From contig OX104119.1 of NCBI GenBank assembly GCA_944474755.1, positions 2,157,075-2,221,074 on the forward strand: a DNA stretch of 64,000 bases, read 5' to 3'. Both the position numbers and the translations under genes were made by a program. Each line of letters opens with the position of its first letter. Positions within the stretch are counted from its first letter, which is position 1. This document shows positions 20,590-32,089 of the stretch, piece after piece. The notes under the pieces are model-generated. The model made no database searches. It was not told where the DNA came from and worked only from the letters and a program-made list of their open reading frames with translations. This DNA comes from Limnoperna fortunei (taxonomy: Eukaryota; Mollusca; Bivalvia; Mytilida; Modiolidae).

Positions 20590-21208
20590 CGAGACAGTTT
20601 ACTTAGACCTACTTCTAGAAATAGACTCAGGAAAACTACAAACTAGGCATTACGACAAGCGTGATGACTTCAACCTTCCAATTGTCAACTTCCCGTTCAT
20701 CGACAGCAACATTCCAGCAGCTCCAGCGTTAGGTGTGTACATTTCACAACTTATACGTTATTCTAGATCCTGCGATCGTTATTCAGATTTTCTAGACCGA
20801 TCATTGCTGTTGACTGCTAAACTACTCAAACAAAGGTTTGTTGTACCTAGGTTGATGTTAGCTCTCCAGAAGTTCTATGGTCGGCACCACGACTTAATTG
20901 ATCGTTACGGGAAATCAGTGTCTCAAATGCGATCTGACATTTTCGCTGAGTCATAGGTAGTGTTTCCTATTCCTGGATTTGACTTTTCCCTAGACAAGAC
21001 AATGAGTTACTCGACGGGTGTCTAATTAGAGGCAGGCACTGCTTACTCGTCCGAAGCACCTGAGTGCACCCATGGTTTTATCGGGTTCGAGTTACTCTCT
21101 TTCTGTGTTTTATGTTTTTGATTTTTGTGTTGTGTTTGTCTGTATCCGGATTTGTAACTGTCCCTTGGTTTTTTGCTCTTGTTGTTCGGTCGGTTTTCTT
21201 TGCTACTT
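20590..21208 (+). pseudogene. Retroelement RT C-terminus and 3' tail (fragment 3)
   Basis: One open frame (to the stop at 20954-20956) reads VYLDLLLEIDSGKLQTRHYD, KRDDFNLPIVNFPFI, SNIPAAPALGVYISQLIRYS, DFLDRSLLLTAKLL, KFYGRHHDLIDRYG and SVSQMRSDIFAES. It is colinear with fragment 2 from YLDLHL onward but better preserved. There is no ATG at the left edge, so it is 5'-truncated just after the YxDD box. The 3' tail (CTCGACGGGTGTC, GAGGCAGGCACTGCTTAC, CCGAAGCACCTGAGTGCACC) runs to about 21208. It forms an inverted pair with fragment 1. The shared 5' truncation is typical of retroelement insertion. Confidence 0.75.
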
Positions 21209-21329
21209 CTTTATACATAATGACGCACGATTAATACAATGTCATGAACTACTGGGATATTTACATATACTCCCTATTCTTCGCTAAGGTAGGATCTTGT
21301 GTGCTCACAAAATCAAATACCACCTACAG
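21209..21329. other. Short spacer, nothing seen
   Basis: AT-rich DNA between the retroelement tail and the degenerate satellite-like copies. The frame 21072-21287 spanning it is a chance reading of the retroelement trailer. Confidence 0.5.
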
Positions 21330-21334
21330 GTGCT

Positions 21335-21515
21335 ATGTTTATCTGCAAGCCACTAACAAAACAGACGCTCTGTTTAACTGATAACATTTTTTTTCAACTG
21401 CCAGTGAATAATAAAACATACACTTTGTTCGATTGCCACTAGGCAATTAAACAAATATTATTTCGTCTGCCAGCCAATAAAAAAGCAGAGACTGGGTTAG
21501 AATGTTCAATGTAAC
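21335..21515 (+). repeat. Degenerate satellite-like copies (GCCA..AATAAAAC steps)
   Basis: Four imperfect steps of about 37-50 bp are visible: GCCACTAACAAAACAGAC, GCCAGTGAATAATAAAACAT, GCCACTAGGCAATTAAACAA and GCCAGCCAATAAAAAAGCAG, roughly 21346-21505. They resemble the CCAG(T/C)(C/A)AACAAT boxes of the 81-bp satellite starting 0.8 kb downstream. They may be fossil monomers from an older edge of the array. Similarity is by eye only. Confidence 0.35.
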
Positions 21516-21520
21516 AATGA

Positions 21521-21748
21521 ATGAAGGTAATACCAATAAATGGGGGAAATAACAAAGTACCGCACAACAAGGAAACTGTCAAAAAAGACGATCCACGAAA
21601 AAGGCAAATTCCAGAACCAACAGCCAACAGATATAGCAACTACATCAAAGGTCTTGATTTGGAACAGACATTTCAAAAGAAAAGGCAGTTAATCCAGGTT
21701 TATGGCGTGCCAAACCTCCCGCTACAGTATGTGGGGTGGTTTATTTGA
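21521..21748 (+). CDS. Uncertain 75-codon open frame
   Basis: The frame opens with a non-ATG codon context and reads with many charged residues (KKDDPRKRQIPEPTANRYSN, DLEQTFQKKRQLIQVYG). It could end in a donor GTATGT near 21727 instead of at its stop. I see no acceptor, domain or homologue. The minus strand is also open over part of it. It may be an exon or retroelement debris. Confidence 0.15.
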   Translation: MKVIPINGGNNKVPHNKETVKKDDPRKRQIPEPTANRYSNYIKGLDLEQTFQKKRQLIQVYGVPNLPLQYVGWFI

Positions 21749-21893
21749 AGCAAATGGATGGGTATCATATACCACTTGTAAGAAATATGAGTATCTATTA
21801 ATCATCTCAGCACAATCATTGTATAATAAACTCTAAAAATTGGGGAAACAATCTGCAATCATATTTTCAAACGAGATATTTGTCAACTAGGAA

Positions 21894-22085
21894 ATGGTAT
21901 CTAAATTAAAACTTATTAAAGGCGCGAACGAGTGGTTGTTTCTTGTGACCTTGGTTTATATATTTTATTCCGAAGATTTTAGTGACGTTTGTAAAAATCA
22001 GTATAATCGCTGCAAGCTCTGGCATACATGCTTTGTTAAAAATATAGACACCGTATGCAGGAGAAGCTGGAATATTGCTGCATAA
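21894..22085 (+). CDS. Possible small secreted cysteine-containing peptide (63 aa)
   Basis: ATG at 21894 has a favourable context (GGAAATGG) and an in-frame TAG two codons upstream. The N-terminus (about residues 14-24, WLFLVTLVYIF) is hydrophobic after a basic lead and could be a signal peptide or anchor. The C-terminal part has four cysteines (VCKNQYNRCKLWHTC, VCRRSW). An AATAAA lies at 22202-22207, about 117 bp after the stop. There is no known family match from memory, and no introns are needed. It sits 200 bp from the satellite edge, where expression may be unlikely. A frame this short could be chance. Confidence 0.3.
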   Translation: MVSKLKLIKGANEWLFLVTLVYIFYSEDFSDVCKNQYNRCKLWHTCFVKNIDTVCRRSWNIAA

Positions 22086-25000
22086 GTTTATTTTTTATAA
22101 TTTATTTTGAAATTAAAATCGTCTCATTTGTGCTAATATGATCGTTGATGTCATATTCGAGGTGTAACTGATGTAAATGGAGCTGTTTCAACAGTCATTA
22201 AAATAAAGCGACACTTTGTCCAACATCTGTCACTTAACCAAACATAATGTTCATATACTAGCGAACAATACAACAAACACTATAATAAACTACCAGCCAC
22301 CAATAAAACAAATAAAAAAGACACTATATGTCAAATACCAACCAGCAAACAATGAACCTGACACAGAAAACAACCAGTCAACAATAAAACAAATAAAACA
22401 GACAAAATGTTTTAAATACAAGCCAGCAAACAATGAACCTGACACTGAAAACTACCAGTCAACAATAAAACAAATAAAACAGACAAAATGTTTTAAATAC
22501 AAGCCAGCAAACAATGAACCTGACACTGAAAACTACCAGTCAACAATAAAACAAATAAAACAGACAAAATGTTTTAAATACAAGCCAGCAAACAATGAAC
22601 CTGACACTGAAAACTACCAGTCAACAATAAAACAAATAAAACAGACAAAATGTTTTAAATACAAGCCAGCAAACAATGAACCTGACACTGAAAACTAACA
22701 GTCAACAATAAAACAAATAAAACAGACAAAATGTTTTAAATACAAGCCAGCAAACAATGAACCTGACACTGAAAACTACCAGTCAACAATAAAACAAATA
22801 AAACAGACAAAAGGTTTTAAATACAAGCCAGCAAACAATGAACCCTGACACTGAAAACTACCAGTCAACAATAAAACAAATAAAACAGACAAAATGTTTT
22901 AAATACAAGCCAGCAAACAATGAACCTGACACTGAAAACTACCAGTCAACAATAAAACAAATAAAACAGACAAAATGTTTTAAATACAAGCCAGCAAACA
23001 ATGAACCTGACACTGAAAACTACCAGTCAACAATAAAACAAATAAAACAGACAAAATGTTTTAAATACAAGCCAGCAAAACAATGAACCTGACACTGAAA
23101 ACTACCAGTCAACAATAAAACAAATAAAACAGACAAAATGTTTTAAATACAAGCCAGCAAACAATGAACCTGACACTGAAAACTACCAGTCAACAATAAA
23201 ACAAATAAAACAGACAAAATGTTTTAAATACAATCCAGCAAACAATGAACCTGACACTGAAAACTACCAGTCAACAATAAAACAAATAAAAACAGACAAA
23301 ATGTTTTAAATACAAGCCAGCAAACAATGAACCTGACACTGAAAACTACCAGTCAACAATAAAACAAATAAAACAGACAAAATGTTTTAAATACAAGCCA
23401 GCAAACAATGAACCTGACACTGAAAACTACCAGTCAACAATAAAACAAATAAAACAGACAAAATGTTTTAAATACAAGCCAGCAAACAATGAACCTGACA
23501 CTGAAAACTACCAGTCAACAATAAAACAAATAAAACAGACAAAATGTTTTAAATACAAGTCAGCAAACAATGAACCTGACACTGAAAACTACCAGTCAAC
23601 AATAAAACAAATAAAACAGACAAAATGTTTTAAATACAAGCCAGCAAACAATGAACCTGACACTGAAAACTACCAGTCCAACAATAAAACAAATAAAACA
23701 GACAAAATGTTTTAAATACAAGCCAGCAAACAATGAACCTGACACTAAAAACTACCAGTCAACAATAAAACAAATAAAACAGACAAAATGTTTTAAATCA
23801 AGCCAGCAAACAATGAACCTGACACTGAAAACTACCAGTCAACAATAAAACAAATAAAACAGACAAAATGTTTTAAATACAAGCCAGCAAACAATGAACC
23901 TGACACTGAAAACTACCAGTCAACAATAAAACAAATAAAACAGACAAAATGTTTTAAATACAAGCCAGCAAACAATGAACGTACACTGAAAACTACCAGT
24001 CAACAATAAAACAAATAAAACAGACAAAATGTTTTAAATACAAGCCAGCAAACAATGAACCTGACACTGAAAACTACCAGTCAACAATAAAACAAATAAA
24101 ACAGACAAAATGTTTTAAATACAAGCCAGCAAACAATGAAACGTACACTGAAAACTACCAGTCAACAATAAAACAAATAAAACAGACAAAATGTTTTAAA
24201 TACAAGCCAGCAAACAATGAACCTGACACTGAAAACTACCAGTCAACAATAAAACAAATAAAAACAGACAAAATGTTTTAAATACAAGCCAGCAAACAAT
24301 GAACCTGACACTGAAAACTACCAGTCAACAATAAAACAAATAAAACAGACAAAATGTTTTAAATACAAGCCAGCAAACAATGAACCTGACACTGAAAACT
24401 ACCAGTCAACAATAAAACAAATAATCAGACAAAATGTTTTAAATACAAGCCAGCAAACAATGAACCTGACACTGAAAACTACCAGTCAACAATAAAACAA
24501 ATAAAACAGACAAAATGTTTTAAAGACAAGCTAGCAAACAATGAACCTGACACTGAAAACTACCAGTCAACAATAAAACAAAATAAAACAGACAAAATGT
24601 TTTAAATACAAGCCAGCAAACAATGAACCTGACACTGAAAACTACCAGTCAACAATAAAACAAATAAAACAGACAAAATGTTTTAAATACAAGCCAGCAA
24701 ACAATGAACCTGACACTGAAAACTACCAGTCAACAATAAAACAAATAAAACAGACAAAATGTTTTAAATACAAGCCAGCAAACAATGAACCTGACACTGA
24801 AAACTACCAGTCAACAATAAAACAAATAAAACAGACAAAATGTTTTAAATACAAGCCAGCAAACAATTAACCTTACACTGAAAAGTACCAGTCAACAATA
24901 AAACAAATAAAACAGACAAAATGTTTTAAATACAAGCCAGCAAACAATGAACCTGACACTGAAACTACCAGTCAACAATAAAACAAATAAAACAGACAAA

Positions 25001-25189
25001 ATGTTTTAAATACAAGCCAGCAAACAATGAACGTACACTGAAAACTACCAGTCAACAATAAAACAAATAAAACAGACAAAATGTTTTAAATACAAGCCAG
25101 CAAACAATGAACCTGACACTGAAAACTACCAGTCAACAATAAAACAAATAAAACAGACAAAATGTTTTAAATACAAGCCAGCAAACAAT

Positions 25190-26250
25190 GAACCTGACAC
25201 TGAAAACTACCACGTCGACAATAAAACAAATAAAACAGACAAAATGTTTTAAATACAAGCCAGCAAACAATGAACCTTACACTGAAAACTACCAGTCAAC
25301 AATAAAACAAATAAAACAGACAAAATGTTTTAAATACAAGCCAGCAAACAATGAACCTGACACTGAAAACTACCAGTCAACAATAAAACAAATAAAACAG
25401 ACAAAATGTTTTAAATACAATCCAGCAAACAATGAACCTGACACTGAAAACTACCAGTCAACAATAAAACAAATAAAACAGACAAAATGTTTTAAATACA
25501 AGCCAGCAAACAATGAACGTACACTGAAAACTACCAGTCAACAATAAAACAAATAACACAGACAAAATGTTTTAAATACAAGCCAGCAAACAATGAACCT
25601 TACACTGAAAACTACCAGTCAACAATAAAACAAATAAAACAGACAAAATGTTTTAAATACAAGCCAGCAAACAATGAACCTGACACTGAAAACTACCAGT
25701 CAACAATAAAACAAATAAAACAGACAAAATGTTTTAAATACAATCCAGCAAACAATGAACCTGACACTGAAAACTACCAGTCAACAATAAAACAAATAAA
25801 ACAGACAAAATGTTTTAAATACAAGCCAGCAAACAATGAACGTACACTGAAAACTACCAGTCAACAATAAAACAAATAAAACAGACAAAATGTTTTAAAT
25901 ACAAGCCAGCAAACAATGAACCTTACACTGAAAACTACCAGTCAACAATAAAACAAATAAAACAGACAAAATGTTTTTAAATACAAGCCAGCAAACAATG
26001 AACCTGACACTGAAAACTACCAGTCAACAATAAAACAAATAAAACAGACAAAATGTTTTAAATACAATCCAGCAAACAATGAACCTGACACTGAAAACTA
26101 CCAGTCAACAATAAAACAAATCAAACAGACAAAATGTTTTAAATACAAGCCAGCAAACAATGAACGTACACTGAAAACTACCAGTCAACAATAAAACAAA
26201 TAAAACAGACAAAATGTTTTAAATACAAGCCAGCAAACAATGAACCTTAC
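25190..26250 (+). repeat. Four-unit higher-order repeat, three copies (323 bp)
   Basis: Four variant units recur in order: GAACCTTACACTG, then a consensus-type unit, then one with AATCCAGCA, then the 80-bp GAACGTACACTG unit. The GAACGT marks fall at 25515, 25838 and 26162, spacings 323 and 324 (the extra base is the T insertion near 25976). This is direct evidence of block amplification in the left part of the array. Confidence 0.85.
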
Positions 26251-28163
26251 ACTGAAAACTACCAGTCAACAATAAAACAAATAAAACAGACAAAATGTTT
26301 TAAATACAAGCCAGCAAACAATGAACCTGACACTGAAAACTACCAGTCAACAATAAAACAAATAAAACAGACAAAATGTTTTAAATACAAGCCAGCCAAA
26401 CAATGAACCTGACACTGAAAACTACCAGTCAACAATAAAACAAATAATCAGACAAAATGTTTTAAATACAAGCCCAGCAAACAATGAACCTGACACTGAA
26501 AACTACCAGTCAACAATAAAAACAAATAAAACAGACAAAATGTTTTAAATACAAGCCAGCAAACAATGAAACCTGAAACTGAAAACTACCAGTCAACAAT
26601 AAACAAATAAAACAGACAAAATGTTTTAAATACAAGCCAGCAAACAATGAACCTGACACTGAAAACTACCAGTCAACAATAAAACAAATAAAACAGACAA
26701 AAATGTTTTAAATACAAGTCAGCAAACAATGAACCTGACACTGAAAACTACCAGTCAACAATAAAACAAATAAAACAGACAAAATGTTTTAAATACAAGC
26801 CAGCAAACAATGAACGTACACTGAAAACTACCAGTCAACAATAAAACAGAATAAAACAGACAAAATGTTTTAAATACAAGCCAGCAAACAATGAAAACTG
26901 ACACTGAAACTACCAGTCAACAATAAAACAAATAAAACAGACAAAATGTTTTAAATACAAGCCAGCAAACAATGAACCTGACACTGAAAACTACATGTAC
27001 CAGTCAACAATAAAACAAATAAAACAGACAAATGTTTTAATACAAGCCAGCAAACAATTAACCTTACACTGAAAAGTACAGTCAAGAATAAAACAAATAA
27101 AACAGACAAAATGTTTTAAATACAAGCCAGCAAAACAATGAACCTGACACTGAAAACTACCAGTCAACAATAAAACAAATAAAACAGACAAAAATGTTTT
27201 AATACAAGCCAGCAAACAATGAACCTGACACTGAAAACTACCAGTCAACAATAAAACAAATAAAACAGACAAAATGTTTTAAATACAAGCCAGCAAACAA
27301 TGAACCTGACACTGAAAACTACCAGTCAACAATAAAACAAATAAAACAGACAAAATGTTTTAAATTACAAGCCAGCAAACAATGAACGTACACTGAAAAC
27401 TACCAGTCAACAATAAAACAAATAAAACAGACAAAATGTTTTAAATACAAGCCAGCAAACAATGAACCTTACACTGAAAACTACCAGTCAACAATAAAAC
27501 AAATAAAACAGACAAAATGTTTTAAATACAAGCCAGCAAACAATGAACCTTACACTTGAAAACTACCAGTCAACAATAAAACACATAAAACAGACAAAAT
27601 GTTTTAAATACAAGCCAGCAAACAATGACGTACACTGAAAACTACCAGTCAACAATAAAACAAATAAAACAGACAAAATGTTTTAAATACAAGCCAGAAA
27701 ACAATGAAACTGACACTGAAAACTACCAGTCAACAATAAAACAAATAAAACAGACAAAATGTTTTAAATACAAGCCAGCAAACAATGAACGTACACTGAA
27801 AACTACCAGTCAACAATAAAACAAATAAAACGGACAAAATGTTTTAAATACAAGCCAGCAAACAATGAACCTGACACTGAAAACTACCAGTTCAACAATA
27901 AAACAAATAAAACAGACAAAATGTTTTAAATACAAGTCAGCAAACAATGAACCTGACACTGAAAACTACCAGTCAACAATAAAACAAATAAAAACAGACA
28001 AAATGTTTTTAAATACAAGCCAGCAAACAATGAACCTGACACTGAAAACTACCAGTCAACAATAAAACAAATAAAACAGACAAAATGTTTTAAATACAAG
28101 CCAGCAAACAATGAACCTGACACTGAAAACTACCAGTCAACAATAAAAACAAATTAAACAACA

Positions 28164-28363
28164 NNNNNNNNNNNNNNNNNNNNNNNNNNNNNNNNNNNNN
28201 NNNNNNNNNNNNNNNNNNNNNNNNNNNNNNNNNNNNNNNNNNNNNNNNNNNNNNNNNNNNNNNNNNNNNNNNNNNNNNNNNNNNNNNNNNNNNNNNNNNN
28301 NNNNNNNNNNNNNNNNNNNNNNNNNNNNNNNNNNNNNNNNNNNNNNNNNNNNNNNNNNNNNNN
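28164..28363. other. Assembly gap of exactly 200 N
   Basis: A run of N from 28164 to 28363 lies inside the satellite, with satellite on both sides in the same orientation. A round 200 suggests a fixed-size scaffold join, so the true distance and unit number are unknown. The last 20 bases before it are already distorted (AAATTAAACAACA). Confidence 0.98.
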
Positions 28364-29335
28364 TTTAAATACAAGCCAGCAAACAATGAACCTGACACTG
28401 AAAACTACCAGTCAACAATAAAACAAATAAAACAGACAAAATGTTTTAAATACAAGCCAGCAAACAATGAACCTGACACTGAAAACTACCAGTCAACAAT
28501 AAAACAAATAAAACAGACAAAATGTTTTAAATACAAGCCAGCAAACAATGAACCTGACACTGAAAACTACCAGTCAACAATAAAACAAATAAAACAGACA
28601 AAATGTTTTAAATACAAGCCAGCAAACAATGAACCTGACACTGAAAACTACCAGTCAACAATAAAACAAATAAAACAGACAAAATGTTTTAAATACAAGC
28701 CAGCAAACAATGAACCTGACACTGAAAACTACCAGTCAACAATAAAACAAATAAAACAGACAAAATGTTTTAAATACAAGCCAGCAAACAATGAACCTGA
28801 CACTGAAAACTACCAGTCAACAATAAAACAAATAAAACAGACAAAATGTTTTAAATACAAGCCAGCAAACAATGAACCTGACACTGAAAACTACCAGTCA
28901 ACAATAAAACAAATAAAACAGACAAAATGTTTTAAATACAAGCCAGCAAACAATGAACCTGACACTGAAAACTACCAGTCAACAATAAAACAAATAAAAC
29001 AGACAAAATGTTTTAAATACAAGCCAGCAAACAATGAACCTGACACTGAAAACTACCAGTCAACAATAAAACAAATAAAACAGACAAAATGTTTTAAATA
29101 CAAGCCAGCAAACAATGAACCTGACACTGAAAACTACCAGTCAACAATAAAACAAATAAAACAGACAAAATGTTTTAAATACAAGCCAGCAAACAATGAA
29201 CCTGACACTGAAAACTACCAGTCAACAATAAAACAAATAAAACAGACAAAATGTTTTAAATACAAGCCAGCAAACAATGAACCTGACACTGAAAACTACC
29301 AGTCAACAATAAAACAAATAAAACAGACAAAATGA

Positions 29336-32089
29336 TTTAAATACAAGCCAGCAAACAATGAACCTGACACTGAAAACTACCAGTCAACAATAAAACAAAT
29401 AAAACAGACAAAATGTTTTAAATACAAGCCAGCAAACAATGAACCTGACACTGAAAACTACCAGTCAACAATAAAACAAATAAAACAGACAAAATGTTTT
29501 AAATACAAGCCAGCAAACAATGAACCTGACACTGAAAACTACCAGTCAACAATAAAACAAATAAAACAGACAAAATGTTTTAAATACAAGCCAGCAAACA
29601 ATGAACCTGACACTGAAAACTACCAGTCAACAATAAAACAAATAAAACAGACAAAATGTTTTAAATACAAGCCAGCAAACAATGAACCTGACACTGAAAA
29701 CTACCAGTCAACAATAAAACAAATAAAACAGACAAAATGTTTTAAATACAAGCCAGCAAACAATGAACCTGACACTGAAAACTACCAGTCAACAATAAAA
29801 CAAATAAAACAGACAAAATGTTTTAAATACAAGCCAGCAAACAATGAACCTGACACTGAAAACTACCAGTCAACAATAAAACAAATAAAACAGACAAAAG
29901 GTTTTAAATACAAGCCAGCAAACAATGAACCTGACACTGAAAACTACCAGTCAATAATAAAACAAATAAAACAGACAAAATGTTTTAAATACAAGCCAGC
30001 AAACAATGAACCTGACACTGAAAACTACCAGTCAACAATAAAACAAATAAAACAGACAAAATGTTTTAAATACAAGCCAGCAAACAATGAACCTGACACT
30101 AAAAACTACCAGTCAACAATAAAACAAATAAAACAGACAAAATGTTTTAAATACAAGCCAGCAAACAATGAACCTGACACTGAAAACTACCAGTCAACAA
30201 TAAAACAAATAAAACAGACAAAATGTTTTAAATACAAGCCAGCAAACAATGAACCTGACACTGAAAACAACCAGTCAACAATAAAACAAATAAAACAGAC
30301 AAAATGTTTTAAATACAAGTCAGCAAACAATGAACCTGACACTGAAAACTACCAGTCAACAATAAAACAAATAAAACAGACAAAATGTTTTAAATACAAG
30401 CCAGCAAACAATGAACCTGACACTGAAAACTACCAGTCAACAATAAAACAAATAAAACAGACAAAATGTTTTAAATACAAGCCAGCAAACAATGAACCTG
30501 ACACTGAAAACTACCAGTCAACAATAAAACAAATAAAACAGACAAAATGTTTTAAATACAAACCAGCAAACAATGAACCTTACACTGAAAACTACCAGTC
30601 AACAATAAAACAAATAAAACAGACAAAATGTTTTAAATACAAGCCAGCAAACAATGAACCTGACACTGAAAACTACCAGTCAACAATAAAACAAATAAAA
30701 CAGACAAAATGTTTTAAATACAAGCCAGCAAACAATGAACCTGACACTGAAAACTACCAGTCAACAATAAAACAAATAAAACAGACAAAATGTTTTAAAT
30801 ACAACCCAGCAAACAATGAACTTGACACTGAAAACTACCAGTCAACAATAAAACAAATAAAACAGACAAAATGTTTTAAATACAAGCCAGCAAACAATGA
30901 ACCTGACACTGAAAACTACCAGTCAACAATAAAAAAAATAAAACAGACAAAATGTTTTAAATACAAGCCAGCAAACAATGAACCTGACACTGAAAACTAT
31001 CAGTCAACAATAAAACAAATAAAACAGACAAAATGTTTTAAATACAAGCCAGCAAACAATGAACCTGACACTGAAAACTACCAGTCAACAATAAAACAAA
31101 TAAAACAGACAAAATGTTTTAAATACAAGCCAGCAAACAATGAACCTGACACTGAAAACTACCAGTCAACAATAAAACAAATAAAACAGACAAAATGTTT
31201 TAAATACAAGCCAGCAAACAATGAACCTGACACTGAAAACTACCAGTCAACAATAAAACAAATAAAACAGACAAAATGTTTTAAATACAAGCCAGCAAAC
31301 AATGAACCTGACACTGAAAACTACCAGTCAACAATAAAACAAATAAAACAGACAAAATGTTTTAAATACAAGCCAGCAAACAATGAACCTGACACTGAAA
31401 ACTACCAGTCAACAATAAAACAAATAAAACAGACAAAATGTTTTAAATACAAGCCAGCAAAGAATGAACCTGACACTAAAAACTACCAGTCAACAATAAA
31501 ACAAATAAAACAGACAAAATGTTTTAAATACAAGCCAGCAAACAATGAACCTGACACTGAAAACTACCAGTCAACAATAAAACAAATAAAACAGACAAAA
31601 TGTTTTAAATACAAGCCAGCAAACAATGAACCTGACACTGAAAACTACCAGTCAACAATAAAACAAATAAAACAGACAAAATGTTTTAAATACAAGCCAG
31701 CAAACAATGAACCTGACACTGAAAACTACCAGTCAACAATAAAACAAATAAAACAGGCAAAATGTTTTAAATACAAGCCAGCAAACAATGAACCTGACAC
31801 TGAAAACTACCAGTCAACAATAAAACAAATAAAACAGACAAAATGTTTTAAATACAAGCCAGCAAACAATGAACCTGACACTGAAAACTACCAGTCAACA
31901 ATAAAACAAATAAAACAGACAAAAGGTTTTAAATACAAGCCAGCAAACAATGAACCTGACACTGAAAACTACCAGTCAACAATAAAACAAATAAAACAGA
32001 CAAAATGTTTTAAATACAAGCCAGCAAACAATGAACCTGACACTGAAAACTACCAGTCAACAATAAAACAAATAAAACAGACAAAATGT
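29336..32089 (+). other. Longest stretch I followed of the satellite frame without stop (about 918 codons, no ATG)
   Basis: The frame reading NEPDTENYQSTIKQIKQTKC stays open for about 34 units, from a TGA (TGT to TGA in AAATGATTT, 29333-29335) to the 82-bp unit at about 32089 that shifts it. No in-frame ATG exists because neither ATG in the unit is in this frame. Recorded so that it is not mistaken for a gene: substitutions in it are mostly missense. Confidence 0.6.

Noticed and set aside
21060..21100. tRNA-type B box (GGTTCGAG) suggesting a tRNA gene or SINE
   Set aside because: It lies in the conserved 3' tail of the retroelement; no cloverleaf or A box at the right distance.
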